A stretch of 64,000 nucleotides of DNA, taken from assembly GCF_001458595.1 (NCBI RefSeq), contig NZ_LN890328.1, positions 1,518,926-1,582,925 of the forward strand, read 5' to 3'. Under the pieces are notes generated by a model that worked only from the letters and a program-made list of their open reading frames with translations, was not told where the DNA came from and made no database searches. This DNA comes from Clostridium neonatale. Its GTDB lineage: Bacteria; Bacillota; Clostridia; Clostridiales; Clostridiaceae. Shown here in pieces: positions 1 through 9,297 of this stretch. A program made the translations under genes and the position numbers. Numbering within the stretch: position 1 is the first letter of the stretch; each line of letters starts with the position of its first letter.

Positions 1-1795
1 CTAAATTATCTGTATGAGCATGTACAATATTACCACTAGCATCTGTCTCATATGTATAGCCATTTGAATCAGTATATTCAATCTCAGGTTTCAATTCTTT
101 TCTGCCATTTTTTCCTTTAGTAAATTGTTCTCCATAATTGACTTTAGTTTTCCCCCCACCACCTTTATCATCATCAATTAAGTCTTCATTAAGCGATTTG
201 TCCCCTGCACCACTGTTAGAATTACTCATATTATAAATAGAGCCACCTGCAATAGCTATAGACGCTGCTTCTTTAACTCCTACAATGGCCTCGCCTGAAT
301 ATGATAACACAGGAACAACCATATTAGTGTTTGCTATTTGCATATTTCCTATTGAAATTCCACCCATTCCTTTTTGGGATATATTTCCAATCGATTTTAT
401 GCCATTAGCGATTGTTGCCACATTTAGAACATATTCTCCATACTCATATGCATTCTTATAAGGTGCTAAATCTTTAAAGAATTGATGTACATAATTTGAT
501 GCATTGTTTAACATCTGACTAGTTTGATCAGCTGATATTTGATAACTAGTATTATTACGTGTAAAAGGAAGATATTTTGATGCTTCATTCAATAAGCTCA
601 CTGTTCCCAAAAAAGTTTGAGCTGTCCAATCTGCTGCTGAACAAAGTTCTGTCTTCACCATATCGGTAGCACCAGTCACCGCTCCACGAAATCCTGACTT
701 AACAACCTCTAAATAATCAACTTCTTTATTAGCTGACTTTTGAGAATCAATACTATTCTTTGCTCCATTATAAGCTCCTACAGCTGCACTCGCTGCTATT
801 GCTCCTAATGCTATTGCAGCTACTGTTGCTGTTGCTCCAAATGTAAATATTGATGCAACTATTGCTACTGTTGCAACTGCAGCAAGCGCAAGTTTTCCCC
901 AGCTGAATCCCTTTTTCTTTTCTTTTGGTTTTTCAGGCCCAGGCTTCTTACCTGCCTCTGGCTCATCATCAAAATCTTCATATGATTCACTTGAGCTTCC
1001 ATTTTTTATTACCTTCTCAGATAAAAAGTGTAAATCTGTTTCTAATGAGAAACCACTTTCTGTATTTGTTTTTTGGGCATTTATCTGACTTACACCATTT
1101 ATTTTAACATTTTTAGGTGTCTTCATTATTATCTCAGAATCTGCACTTAAATTTAGTTTCTTGGGACTTGTTATTGTTATTCCTACATTATCATCAATAC
1201 TTATGCTTATTGGTGATTTACTTCCACCTTTTATGTTTAGTGCACTTGGTGTCATCTCAACTTCGCTGCCATGCTCTGTTCCAAAGTATCTTTTAGTTGT
1301 ATCTGCTGTCTTCTCACAGCTACTTCCATTATTTCTTACACATCCCGATACTAATGGTTCATTACATGTTTCATCTGAAAAATATAACTTTGCACTTGTT
1401 CCAACTATAGGCATACTATACATAGTATTTCCTGTTGGTGGTGCATACTTAAACCATGCTGCTTCACTTTCACCTTGATCTTTGTCAATATCAAGTTTAA
1501 GCTTCACTTCTTCTCCTTGAGTAGCTAATACTTTTCCCTCAATAGAAGCTCCAGATATTAGCGAATTATATATTTTAGTCTGCCATACTCCATTTTTTCT
1601 GCAAAGCTTGTACTTATATATTATTTCATCTTGATATTTACAAGCTACATATTCTGTTACATATACATCCTTCTGCTTGAAATAAATATTATCTCCTAAC
1701 TCATATCTTTCTCTGCTATTTATTTCATAATAAATTTTAATAATTGTTTCTACCTCGTAGTTACTCTCTACTAGAAAGTTCTTATAACCTACTAC
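1..1795 (-). pseudogene. VgrG-toxin fusion, 5' end replaced by integrase scrap; runs off window
   Basis: Open in one minus-strand frame from an in-frame stop at 1796-1798 to the window edge. Positions about 899-1732 are almost the same as 4641-5474, which encode the spike part of the intact VgrG-toxin gene. The next part is an Ala-rich hydrophobic segment and a toxin region different from the 3360-6185 gene. Near the edge it reads KPEIEYTDSNGYTYETD, which resembles the N-terminus of the DNA/RNA non-specific endonuclease toxins (family recall, not searched). Upstream of about 1733 the frame continues as VVGYKNFLVESNYEVETI. This is integrase core-binding sequence matching the remnant near 24100, so the VgrG N-terminal domain (about 240 codons) is gone. 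No convincing start codon is present. Likely a silent or decaying toxin donor. Confidence 0.7.
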
Positions 1796-1909
1796 CTAGA
1801 ATCGTCGTAGATTGCCATTGAATTCAACTCCCTAAATTCATATAGACTTATTTAAAAATCCTACTTATATCTGGATTATTCTTTTTCAATTTAAAACTTT
1901 GAATCTTTG

Positions 1910-2143
1910 TTAATGGTGGTATAAACTTAATATTCTTTGCTTTAAATTAAGATTTTTTAATTCTTCTCTATTTTCTAAAATTCTATGTCCATCATCGTCA
2001 AAGAAAATCATTAATGCAGTTCCTAAGTCACAATTGCTATTATTTATTATATTATAGGGAATCTCAAAACCATTACCACAGTTATAATTTCCTGCTATTA
2101 TATGCAATAACTCAAAATCTGTTATATCTTTAATATCATCCAT
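1910..2143 (-). CDS. DUF4274-like small protein, possibly truncated
   Basis: 77 residues. The segment HIIAGNYNCGNGFEIP followed by NCDLGTALMIFFDDDG fits the DUF4274 family as I remember it; these small proteins are often found beside polymorphic toxins and are candidate immunity proteins. The ribosome-binding site before this ATG is weak. The same frame continues upstream as plausible family sequence (YKLLYSQNKKDT) back to an in-frame TAA at 2222-2224 and an ATG at 2234-2236. The gene may therefore have lost its true start to a nonsense change. It lies downstream of 2286-2945 on the same strand. Function as immunity is inference. Confidence 0.5.
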   Translation of the reverse strand: MDDIKDITDFELLHIIAGNYNCGNGFEIPYNIINNSNCDLGTALMIFFDDDGHRILENREELKNLNLKQRILSLYHH

Positions 2144-2285
2144 AGTATCTTTTTTATTTTGGCTGTATAAAAGTTTATATACATAACAATAATCCCTAAA
2201 TGTCGCATCATTATAGCTTTTTTAAATTTTATACATCTTTTAATATTTGCTTCTTATAATTAAATAGTTACTAAATTATCATAAG

Positions 2286-2945
2286 TTACTGAAATGGACT
2301 ATCATAAAGCCATCCTAAATATGGTTCTCCAACATAAACCATATCCTTCTTGCTAAAATTATAAATCAATGCTACACATTTAGTTGCTACAAAATAAGGA
2401 AGAATTTCTTTCCAGCATTTAAAGATTACATTTCCTTTTTGATTTAACAACTCTTTTAATTCTTTACCATCATCTTCCGTCAATACTATATTAAAAAGCT
2501 TCTTTCCTTTAGCTTCTACCAAAAGATAATCTTTATCATTTTGTATGACATATGCTCCTCCTTTCATATATAAATCCATTACTACAATTTCCCTATATAG
2601 AAGTTTTAACATATCTGTATCTAGAATTAACTGAGATTCATCTCCTAAATTAATTATAGCTCCTTTATTTTCTGTCCTTAATATACTCCTAATTATACTT
2701 ATTGCATCAATTTCAATAATATTATTAATATCTAAATATTGCTTAGCTTCAGTTAGTACCTCTTTACTAGTAGCTATTACTGTATATTCATTTTTATTCA
2801 ACATAACTTTAACCGGTGACTTTTCAGAATTACATGCACAATAATATATAATTGCTTCCCTTGACAACATTTGTAATAAATTCTGTAAGGATTCATGTTT
2901 TTTACTTATTTCTATAATTCTATTTCTAACATTATCATTATACAT
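2286..2945 (-). CDS. SseB-like hypothetical protein, candidate immunity factor
   Basis: 219 residues, no signal peptide or membrane segment. The middle (YTVIATSKEVLTEAKQYLD, then GAIINLGDESQLIL) has the layout of SseB N-terminal domains, where a strand-helix unit is followed by an 'iNP..e...l' turn. Such proteins often occur in polymorphic-toxin immunity islands. The start ATG has GGTGAGG about 8 bases upstream. The gene lies between the immunity-like gene at 2992 and the DUF4274-like gene, in a row of small genes after the VgrG-toxin gene. Family assignment rests on pattern only; no partner toxin can be named. Confidence 0.4.
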   Translation of the reverse strand: MYNDNVRNRIIEISKKHESLQNLLQMLSREAIIYYCACNSEKSPVKVMLNKNEYTVIATSKEVLTEAKQYLDINNIIEIDAISIIRSILRTENKGAIINLGDESQLILDTDMLKLLYREIVVMDLYMKGGAYVIQNDKDYLLVEAKGKKLFNIVLTEDDGKELKELLNQKGNVIFKCWKEILPYFVATKCVALIYNFSKKDMVYVGEPYLGWLYDSPFQ

Positions 2946-2991
2946 TTTTATACCTCACCTTTATAATTTCAATTAACAGTAAAGTAAACTT

Positions 2992-3342
2992 TTATAAGCT
3001 TAATATATTTTTATCTTCAAATATTCTATCCGCCTCATTCTTTTTTATCCATTTATGATATACTGAACGTTCTATGAATTCCATATTTAACTTAGATCCC
3101 ACTTCATTGTTGCTAGTATAAATCAATATACTAGCATCTTTTTCTGCTATAACTTGAAACTTATATCCTTTATAAAAGCAATTAGTCTGTATATAGTATA
3201 TCTCTCCAACATCCTTTCTTTCTATAATTTTACATCCTATCTTACTTTCATCCGATTTCAGTTTAATAATTTTATTCTTTTTGTCATAATCAATAACTTC
3301 ATACTGCTTTCCCATATATAATGTATATTTACCTAATAACAT
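2992..3342 (-). CDS. Probable immunity protein for the VgrG-toxin at 3360-6185
   Basis: 116 residues, soluble, rich in Lys and predicted beta strands (short alternating hydrophobic stretches such as YTLYMGKQYEVIDYD). I do not recognise a family. It starts 17 bases after the stop of the VgrG-toxin gene, with GAGAGGAATT as ribosome-binding site. This is the usual position and size of a cognate immunity gene, so the assignment comes from context. A heterologous toxicity test with and without it would decide. Confidence 0.5.
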   Translation of the reverse strand: MLLGKYTLYMGKQYEVIDYDKKNKIIKLKSDESKIGCKIIERKDVGEIYYIQTNCFYKGYKFQVIAEKDASILIYTSNNEVGSKLNMEFIERSVYHKWIKKNEADRIFEDKNILSL

Positions 3343-3359
3343 AACTAATTCCTCTCAAT

Positions 3360-6185
3360 TTATTTTATTTTTACGAACTTACCATCTACATACTTGGCAA
3401 TTAATTCTTCAATTCCTGTTTCACTATTTACCCTGTACAATTCCGCACCTTCATTAGGCTTCAGATATTGCATTGTATATTCAGGAATAATATTATCATT
3501 CATGTCCTTAGTAAATCCATGCCCTGTAAATGGATCTGGTGATGTATCAAATCCACCAGCTGGTGCTTTCGCACCTACTCGCTCCATAGTTGGTCCATAT
3601 GGTATATCTATTTTGTCTACCGAATCAGTTTTAAATCTTATTACACCATAATCCTTATCTACCCCTACGTTAAATGGAGTATTTTCATACCCTAACGCTA
3701 GCCCATCATAAACCTCTTGTAATTTACTTAACTCTTTAGTATCTTGAGCTTTAGTTATAAATCCACCTACTGTATTCCATGGATCATCATCTTTTATATA
3801 ATTATCTATTTTTCCACCATCAATTACTTTTTGTAATGTTGTATCACTGTTAGGCGCTGGAACTTGTTCTCTTATCTTCATCATAATTTTTCTTTGTTCA
3901 TCAGTGAGCTCAGAGGCACTTTTCATTCTCATTGAATTAAATTCGTTCAAAGTAATTTTCTCATTTTTTAATATAGTTGATAACTCATCCTGGGATGAAT
4001 TCATTTTACTTATCTTGCTTTTTGAAAAATTATTTTTCCCACCACCTTTAGCATCATCAACGATCTTAGAAATGGCATCCTGAATCTTAGTTGATTCTTC
4101 TTTCACAGGAACTGTCATTCCATCTGGTGTTTGTGCTAATTTTACTGGTGCAAATACATCATCAAGCTTCTTGGCAATATTCATAAGGACAGATTCATTC
4201 TTGCTTAATACTTTATTAACTGCATTTTTTACATACTTAGATGCACTCTTTAAAGCCTTTCCTGCTCCATGCAATAATCCTGCTGTTGCTGCACCTATAG
4301 CCCCATCAAACAATGTCTGACCTAGACTAAATTCACCTTCAATAGCTTGATTAAGTAAACTATCAGCCATTCCGGTAATACCACCAAAGGCCATCATTCC
4401 ACCTAAACTTTCAAATGCTCCAAACGGGCCAAATATGGCTCCAGATACTGCTCCAACCAGTGCATTTTTTATATATGTGCCTAAGCTACTTTTCTCCCCA
4501 CTTATTGCATCACCGACTGCTGTACTAAGTACTGATATTGCTGCTCCAACTGCTGCTCCAACTAATACTGCTCCTACTCCAAATGTAGCTACTGAAACTG
4601 CAACTGCTGCTACTGCCACTACAGCAACAAGTAAGCTCCCCCAGCTGAATCCCTTTTTCTTTTCTTTTGGTTTTTCAGGCCCAGGCTTCTTACCTGCCTC
4701 TGGCTCATCATCAAAATCTTCATATGATTCACTTGAGCTTCCATTTTTTATTACCTTCTCAGATAAAAAGTGTAAATCTGTTTCTAATGAGAAACCACTT
4801 TCTGTATTTGTTTTTTGGGCATTTATCTGACTTACACCATTAATTTTAACATTTTTAGGTGTCTTCATTATTATCTCAGAATCTGCACTTAAATTTAGTT
4901 TCTTGGGACTTGTTATTGTTATTCCTACATTATCATCAATGCTTATGCTTATTGGTGATTTACTTCCACCCTTTATGTTTAGTGCACTTGGTGTCATCTC
5001 AACTTCGCTGCCATGCTCTGTTCCAAAGTATCTTTTAGTTGTATCTGCTGTCTTCTCACAGCTACGTCCATTATTTCTTACACATCCCGATACTAATGGT
5101 TCATTACATGTTTCATCTGAAAAATATAACTTTGCACTTGTTCCAACTATAGGCATACTATACATAGTATTTCCTGTTGGTGGTGCATACTTAAACCATG
5201 CTGCTTCACTTTCACCTTGATCTTTGTCAATATCAAGGTGAAGCTTCACTTCTTCTCCTTGAGTAGCTAATACTTTTCCCTCAATAGAAGCTCCAGATAT
5301 TAGCGAATTATATATTTTAGTCTGCCATACTCCATTTTTTCTGCAAAGCTTGTACTTATATATTATTTCATCTTGATATTTACAAGCTACATATTCTGTT
5401 ACATATACATCCTTCTGCTTGAAATAAATATTATCTCCAAGATTATATCTTTCTCTCGTATCTATTTCATAATAGAAATAATCTGTATCATGATAGCCTT
5501 CATCATATCCACCTGCCTTATAAAATGCTTTTAAATCCTTACAGGCTTTATATTGTATATTATCTTTTATTTCATAAGTTTTTCCTTTGCTTCTTCCAAA
5601 ATAAAACAGATTATTTATGCTAATTATATCACAATATATTTCCGAATTTAACTCACTACATATTCTCTTTAAAAAATTCCAGTCTGTTTCTTTATATTGA
5701 AAAATAGGCTTGTTTATCTTTTGACTACATCCAACACTTTGAATAAATCCTTTTTCACTATAATTCTTTAAAACAGATGATATAAGTTCATCATATGTCA
5801 TATTAATATTTTGAAATGATCTACTTTTTTCTTTTATATCAAGCTCTGAGGTTTTTGATATTCCCTCTATTTCTACATAATAGTTTCCATTCTCATTAGT
5901 TGTTTTTATGGCCTTTGTTAATCCATTAAATAATACTGCACTTTTACTTTCATTTACTTTATTAATATCTACTTCTTTATCATTACTTTTGCTTTCTTTT
6001 TCTTCATAAACTGTTATCTCATCTTTAGTTGAAGCTTCTATAGAATACTTAAAATTAATACTTTCATCTATTAAACACTTTAAATATAATCTTCCATGTT
6101 CATTAGGTCTATTTATAATTTTAATATCTTCTACATGCAATAATTTGTAAGGACTTTTGATCCTTAATGCATGAACTTCACCCAT
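3360..6185 (-). CDS. VgrG-like spike protein with fused C-terminal toxin
   Basis: 941 residues. Residues 1-480 are a phage late-control-D/VgrG-like hub-spike. They include the motif FQNINMTYDELI, the segment FQYKETDWNFLKRI that all four spike proteins here share, and a C-terminal part with repeated short strands expected for a gp5-like needle. A Lys/Pro linker (about 495-515) and an Ala/Val-rich hydrophobic stretch (about 518-565) follow, then a soluble tail of roughly 330 residues ending in a compact domain with PYGPTMERVGAKAPAGG and PEYTMQYLKPNEGAELYRV. I cannot name the toxin activity. The linker and hydrophobic stretch may serve in membrane crossing (inference). The start has GGAGGAGC upstream. 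A probable immunity gene follows directly and the DUF4280 tip gene precedes it. Positions 4641-5474 are nearly identical to 899-1732. Confidence 0.8.
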   Translation of the reverse strand: MGEVHALRIKSPYKLLHVEDIKIINRPNEHGRLYLKCLIDESINFKYSIEASTKDEITVYEEKESKSNDKEVDINKVNESKSAVLFNGLTKAIKTTNENGNYYVEIEGISKTSELDIKEKSRSFQNINMTYDELISSVLKNYSEKGFIQSVGCSQKINKPIFQYKETDWNFLKRICSELNSEIYCDIISINNLFYFGRSKGKTYEIKDNIQYKACKDLKAFYKAGGYDEGYHDTDYFYYEIDTRERYNLGDNIYFKQKDVYVTEYVACKYQDEIIYKYKLCRKNGVWQTKIYNSLISGASIEGKVLATQGEEVKLHLDIDKDQGESEAAWFKYAPPTGNTMYSMPIVGTSAKLYFSDETCNEPLVSGCVRNNGRSCEKTADTTKRYFGTEHGSEVEMTPSALNIKGGSKSPISISIDDNVGITITSPKKLNLSADSEIIMKTPKNVKINGVSQINAQKTNTESGFSLETDLHFLSEKVIKNGSSSESYEDFDDEPEAGKKPGPEKPKEKKKGFSWGSLLVAVVAVAAVAVSVATFGVGAVLVGAAVGAAISVLSTAVGDAISGEKSSLGTYIKNALVGAVSGAIFGPFGAFESLGGMMAFGGITGMADSLLNQAIEGEFSLGQTLFDGAIGAATAGLLHGAGKALKSASKYVKNAVNKVLSKNESVLMNIAKKLDDVFAPVKLAQTPDGMTVPVKEESTKIQDAISKIVDDAKGGGKNNFSKSKISKMNSSQDELSTILKNEKITLNEFNSMRMKSASELTDEQRKIMMKIREQVPAPNSDTTLQKVIDGGKIDNYIKDDDPWNTVGGFITKAQDTKELSKLQEVYDGLALGYENTPFNVGVDKDYGVIRFKTDSVDKIDIPYGPTMERVGAKAPAGGFDTSPDPFTGHGFTKDMNDNIIPEYTMQYLKPNEGAELYRVNSETGIEELIAKYVDGKFVKIK

Positions 6186-6257
6186 TAAAGTTGCTCCTCC
6201 TTTATAATCTTCATTTATTATTTATTCACTTACGATTCTAGTAAATAATTTACTATC

Positions 6258-6650
6258 TTACTCTTCCTGTCCTGTAGTAACAAAAGTTATTTTTCCACCA
6301 TATTTACATACTAAATATGAATCTGTTGTTAGTGCTGCTTCACCTCTAACTAATGTCTCTTCTTTTGCTTTCATCCACTCTTTTAATATTTCTACTTGAC
6401 ATTTTTTGCCTATAGCATTATTACCATTCATATCTATTACGGCAACATCTCCATCTCCTGCTGGGCAATCACCTGAACATACACCAAAATACTTTATGTT
6501 TTTGCCTACTACATTATCCTTCTTATTCATCATAGGTTTTTCAGTTGCATATGACCCATGGCTATTAGGAAGGTTTATATGTCTTTCGTTACTTCCTTTA
6601 TTGCATACCATCTTAGCTCCACGCACAATATAATATTTTTCATCAGACAT
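6258..6650 (-). CDS. DUF4280 PAAR-like spike-tip protein
   Basis: About 130 residues beginning MSDEKYYIVRGAKMVCNKGS. I chose the ATG at 6648-6650 because GAGGTGA lies just upstream and the longer reading (from 6692) would overlap the preceding gene. Features are the opening IVRGA..VC, the HGSY motif and the closing CKYGGKITFVTTGQ, with several Cys residues. These match DUF4280, a PAAR-like family that caps VgrG needles in contractile systems. It lies directly upstream of the VgrG-toxin gene and has a paralogue at 28983-29300 in the same relative place. It is about 25 residues longer than that paralogue. Confidence 0.8.
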   Translation of the reverse strand: MSDEKYYIVRGAKMVCNKGSNERHINLPNSHGSYATEKPMMNKKDNVVGKNIKYFGVCSGDCPAGDGDVAVIDMNGNNAIGKKCQVEILKEWMKAKEETLVRGEAALTTDSYLVCKYGGKITFVTTGQEE

Positions 6651-6664
6651 CAAAATCACCTCAT

Positions 6665-7189
6665 TTATCGGACTTCTAATCTTTCTAAACATATTCCCTT
6701 TGGCTTTCTTCTAAGTATACTTTCAGCAACATCTAATCTAACTACGACTAAATTTTTGCTGATTTCCTTTATCCTAAATATCTTTTTTTCTTGAATTTTT
6801 TCTTTATCCAGAACTATCTTTTTGTATATAGTTTTATTAGCTCCTAATTCTGATTTTTCATTAAGAGCTTCAATATCCTCCAATATCGGAAGATAATAAT
6901 TTTCCTGTCTGTTTCTCTTAGCATCTATAAGTGGAAGAGTTTTTATAATCATTTCTGGGTCATATTTAAAAATTACATTTATGAGCTTTTCTGAAATTAA
7001 AAATATCTGCTTGTCCAATATATCTATATATTCACATCTTTCTTCTGCATCTACTTGAAATATGACAACATCATCAATTTTATGAGAATTTTCTCTATTT
7101 ATATTCTTTACATTGACCTTATAAAATATATCTCTAAGCCTTGGAGTGTTAGTATATCTTTCATCTTGTTTTAATAAAAAATAATCCAT
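6665..7189 (-). CDS. DUF1629/Imm11-like conserved partner protein
   Basis: 174 residues, soluble. It begins MDYFLLKQDERYTNTPRLRD and its paralogue at 29324-29848 begins MDYFLLKQDKRYSNTPSLKE. The layout fits the DUF1629 (imm11-like) family: a 'Y.LL' start, a central IFLISEKL segment, YYLPI, and a closing IRLDVAESILRR-type helix. Both copies sit between the DUF4280 gene and the 206-214-residue gene, so this is part of the conserved module and not a toxin-specific immunity gene. Its role is unknown; effector loading or baseplate assembly are guesses. Confidence 0.55.
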   Translation of the reverse strand: MDYFLLKQDERYTNTPRLRDIFYKVNVKNINRENSHKIDDVVIFQVDAEERCEYIDILDKQIFLISEKLINVIFKYDPEMIIKTLPLIDAKRNRQENYYLPILEDIEALNEKSELGANKTIYKKIVLDKEKIQEKKIFRIKEISKNLVVVRLDVAESILRRKPKGICLERLEVR

Positions 7190-7208
7190 AAATTTCTCCT
7201 ATCTAAGG

Positions 7209-7829
7209 TTAATTATCTTCAATTTCTTTTCTATTTTCTTCATATATTATTTCTGTCTCATCCATAAATTCGCCAACAAGTATTTTCAAGTTACTGCTTT
7301 TTTTCATTTCCTTATATGAAGGTAAATTTATGAACTGTTCTTTAACCATATCTTTTAAAAACTCAGCACATAAAATATGATATTTATCAGCTTCATCCAA
7401 AATAATATATTCTATATCCATTTCTGTTATAGTTCTGCCGTACTCCATTTTTTTATTCTTTAATAGTGATTCAAGTTCAAATAAAGTACTGTACAAAAAA
7501 TCCAGCTCAATATTTACTGAAGATTCTTCCTTATCTAAAAACCAGTTTTCATCATAAAAATCAATTCTAAACTCTCCTCTTCCTTCAAGGATACTTGTCC
7601 TTAATAATGAAAAATAGATATAATTAACTTCACCTTTTAAATTCTTTTTCTGCATGTCTATGCACTTCTTACATATAAAATCAAAATTCTGTCTTAATTT
7701 AAAATCAATTTCCTCTTTATTATCTCTATAAAATTCATCATTTTTAATAAACTCATTAACCCAGATATCATCAACATACTTCTTTTTGAATTCTTGTAAT
7801 ACTTCTTCTTTATTAGGATACTTAATCAT
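7209..7829 (-). CDS. Conserved module protein of unknown function (paralogue of 29848-30471)
   Basis: 206 residues, acidic, helix-rich, without membrane segments. The conserved core shared with the second copy is YIYFSLLRTSILEGRGEFRI..FY...WFLD.EE, then KEYGRTI.EMDIE.I.L.E..KY and a closing hydrophobic GEFMDETEIIY. I do not recognise the family. It follows the spike gene at 7832 with a 2-base gap, so the two are probably translationally linked. Constant position in both modules suggests a structural or chaperone role (inference). Confidence 0.65.
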   Translation of the reverse strand: MIKYPNKEEVLQEFKKKYVDDIWVNEFIKNDEFYRDNKEEIDFKLRQNFDFICKKCIDMQKKNLKGEVNYIYFSLLRTSILEGRGEFRIDFYDENWFLDKEESSVNIELDFLYSTLFELESLLKNKKMEYGRTITEMDIEYIILDEADKYHILCAEFLKDMVKEQFINLPSYKEMKKSSNLKILVGEFMDETEIIYEENRKEIEDN

Positions 7830-7831
7830 AA

Positions 7832-9250
7832 TTATTCAATCTTAACCTTTCCACCACTCATTGTTACATCATCTTTTATACTTAGGTTTGCTGAGTTTTG
7901 AGTTAAATCAACGCCTGATTCACCTTTTATTAATACCTTTGCTTTTCCGTTTATTTCTATATCATCTTGAGCATCTAATATTATTTTCTTATCACTTATT
8001 ATTTCTATTCCTCCATCATCAGTCATCTTAACCATCATGCCACTTCCACCAATTATATTAACTGAACCAGGCTCCATAATAAGTTGCTTCCCATACTTAG
8101 TTCCAATGCTTTTTACAGATGGATCACTTCTCTTTTCAGTATCCCTGCTTTTTAAATTAACAGAACTTATAGCATAGGCACTTTTTTCTACATTGTCTGG
8201 GAAATATAATCTTATTGCATCACCTTTTTCTGGCATACAGTACCATCCTGTTCCATCCTCTGATGAATATACTGTTGAGTATGGGAACCATCTTGCAGTA
8301 CTTGAATCTTGTTTTCCATCTACTTCTAAATTAACCTTTACAACATCATTCTTTGTGTCTAATATTGTTCCGCTAAGAGAAAGTCCCACAATTTGATTAT
8401 TGTAAATTCGCCTTATCTTCATTCCCTTTTCATCTCTTAGACTATATTTATTGGAAAAAATGCTATCATGCATTTCGATTTCAGTTTCATATACATAAAG
8501 ATTTCTTCCCTTAAAAGTAACAGAATCACATAAATCTAACATTTTATTAGTAATTACTTCATAAGTTATTAAATTTATATCATCTAACCCACTTACGCCA
8601 TTTCCCCCTTTTATTTTGTATTCCTCAATTCCTTTTTTTATTGAATAATTGAATTCTTCTAATGAATATGCCTTAAGCATTCCTGTCTTTCCTATTGAAT
8701 ACTTTATATCTTCTAATTGACATTCAGGAACTACCCATGAATTAAAATACGATGCTAATCTTTTAATAAATTCCCAATCAGTTTCTTTATATTGAACAAC
8801 AAAAGTGTCAATCTTTGATGTTTCTGTTATATTATCTACAATACTGATATTTTTGTAGCTGGAGTTTACAGTATTTATGATATTTCTATATGTGCTGCTT
8901 TCATTTTGGAATGTACGATTTTTCTTATTAATATCCATTAAAAACGTTTGACTTAATCCTTGTATTTCTAATGTTTTTATGTCATTACTTGAATTAATAC
9001 TTATATTGATAATAATTCCTTGAAATAAATCTTTAACATTATTTTTATCATCTTTTAGAGAAACTTTTATAAAACTCTTATCATTTGCTCCTTCAACATA
9101 TTTATCGCCTTTTACTGAATCAATTATTCCTTTAACATAAAGTTCTGCATGTTCATTTATCTTGCGTTCTATTCTTAAATCTGTTATTTTCACAAATTCA
9201 TAATTTGATATTATAATGTCTCCATATGTATAAACATAATCATAAGCCAT
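7832..9250 (-). CDS. Second spike-hub protein, phage late control D-like
   Basis: 472 residues. It shares the hub layout of the VgrG proteins: FQNESSTYRNII around residue 120, VVQYKETDWEFIKRL around 150-165, then a middle beta domain with GTGWYCMPEKGDAIRLYFPD. The C-terminal strand repeats (GSVNIIGGSGMMVKM, IEIISDKKIILDAQDDIEINGKAKVLIKG, cited in part) fit a beta-helical needle. There is no toxin tail. It is a paralogue of 30540-31961. Each module thus carries two distinct spike-type proteins, one of class A (VgrG, next to DUF4280) and one of class B (this one). The start ATG has AAGGGGATG upstream. Confidence 0.7.
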   Translation of the reverse strand: MAYDYVYTYGDIIISNYEFVKITDLRIERKINEHAELYVKGIIDSVKGDKYVEGANDKSFIKVSLKDDKNNVKDLFQGIIINISINSSNDIKTLEIQGLSQTFLMDINKKNRTFQNESSTYRNIINTVNSSYKNISIVDNITETSKIDTFVVQYKETDWEFIKRLASYFNSWVVPECQLEDIKYSIGKTGMLKAYSLEEFNYSIKKGIEEYKIKGGNGVSGLDDINLITYEVITNKMLDLCDSVTFKGRNLYVYETEIEMHDSIFSNKYSLRDEKGMKIRRIYNNQIVGLSLSGTILDTKNDVVKVNLEVDGKQDSSTARWFPYSTVYSSEDGTGWYCMPEKGDAIRLYFPDNVEKSAYAISSVNLKSRDTEKRSDPSVKSIGTKYGKQLIMEPGSVNIIGGSGMMVKMTDDGGIEIISDKKIILDAQDDIEINGKAKVLIKGESGVDLTQNSANLSIKDDVTMSGGKVKIE

Positions 9251-9297
9251 TGTTTATCATCCCCTTAAACTTTTTTACCATATCTTTTATAATAAAA

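Noticed and set aside
3360..3950. TNT (NAD glycohydrolase) or ADP-ribosyltransferase tail
   Set aside because: Some resemblance in the final 80 residues but the key motifs could not be placed; activity left open.
4435..4830. 131-codon plus-strand open frame (and similar ones at 925-1478 and 4903-5220)
   Set aside because: Shadow of the VgrG-toxin coding sequence; low-complexity Ala/Thr composition and no start signals.
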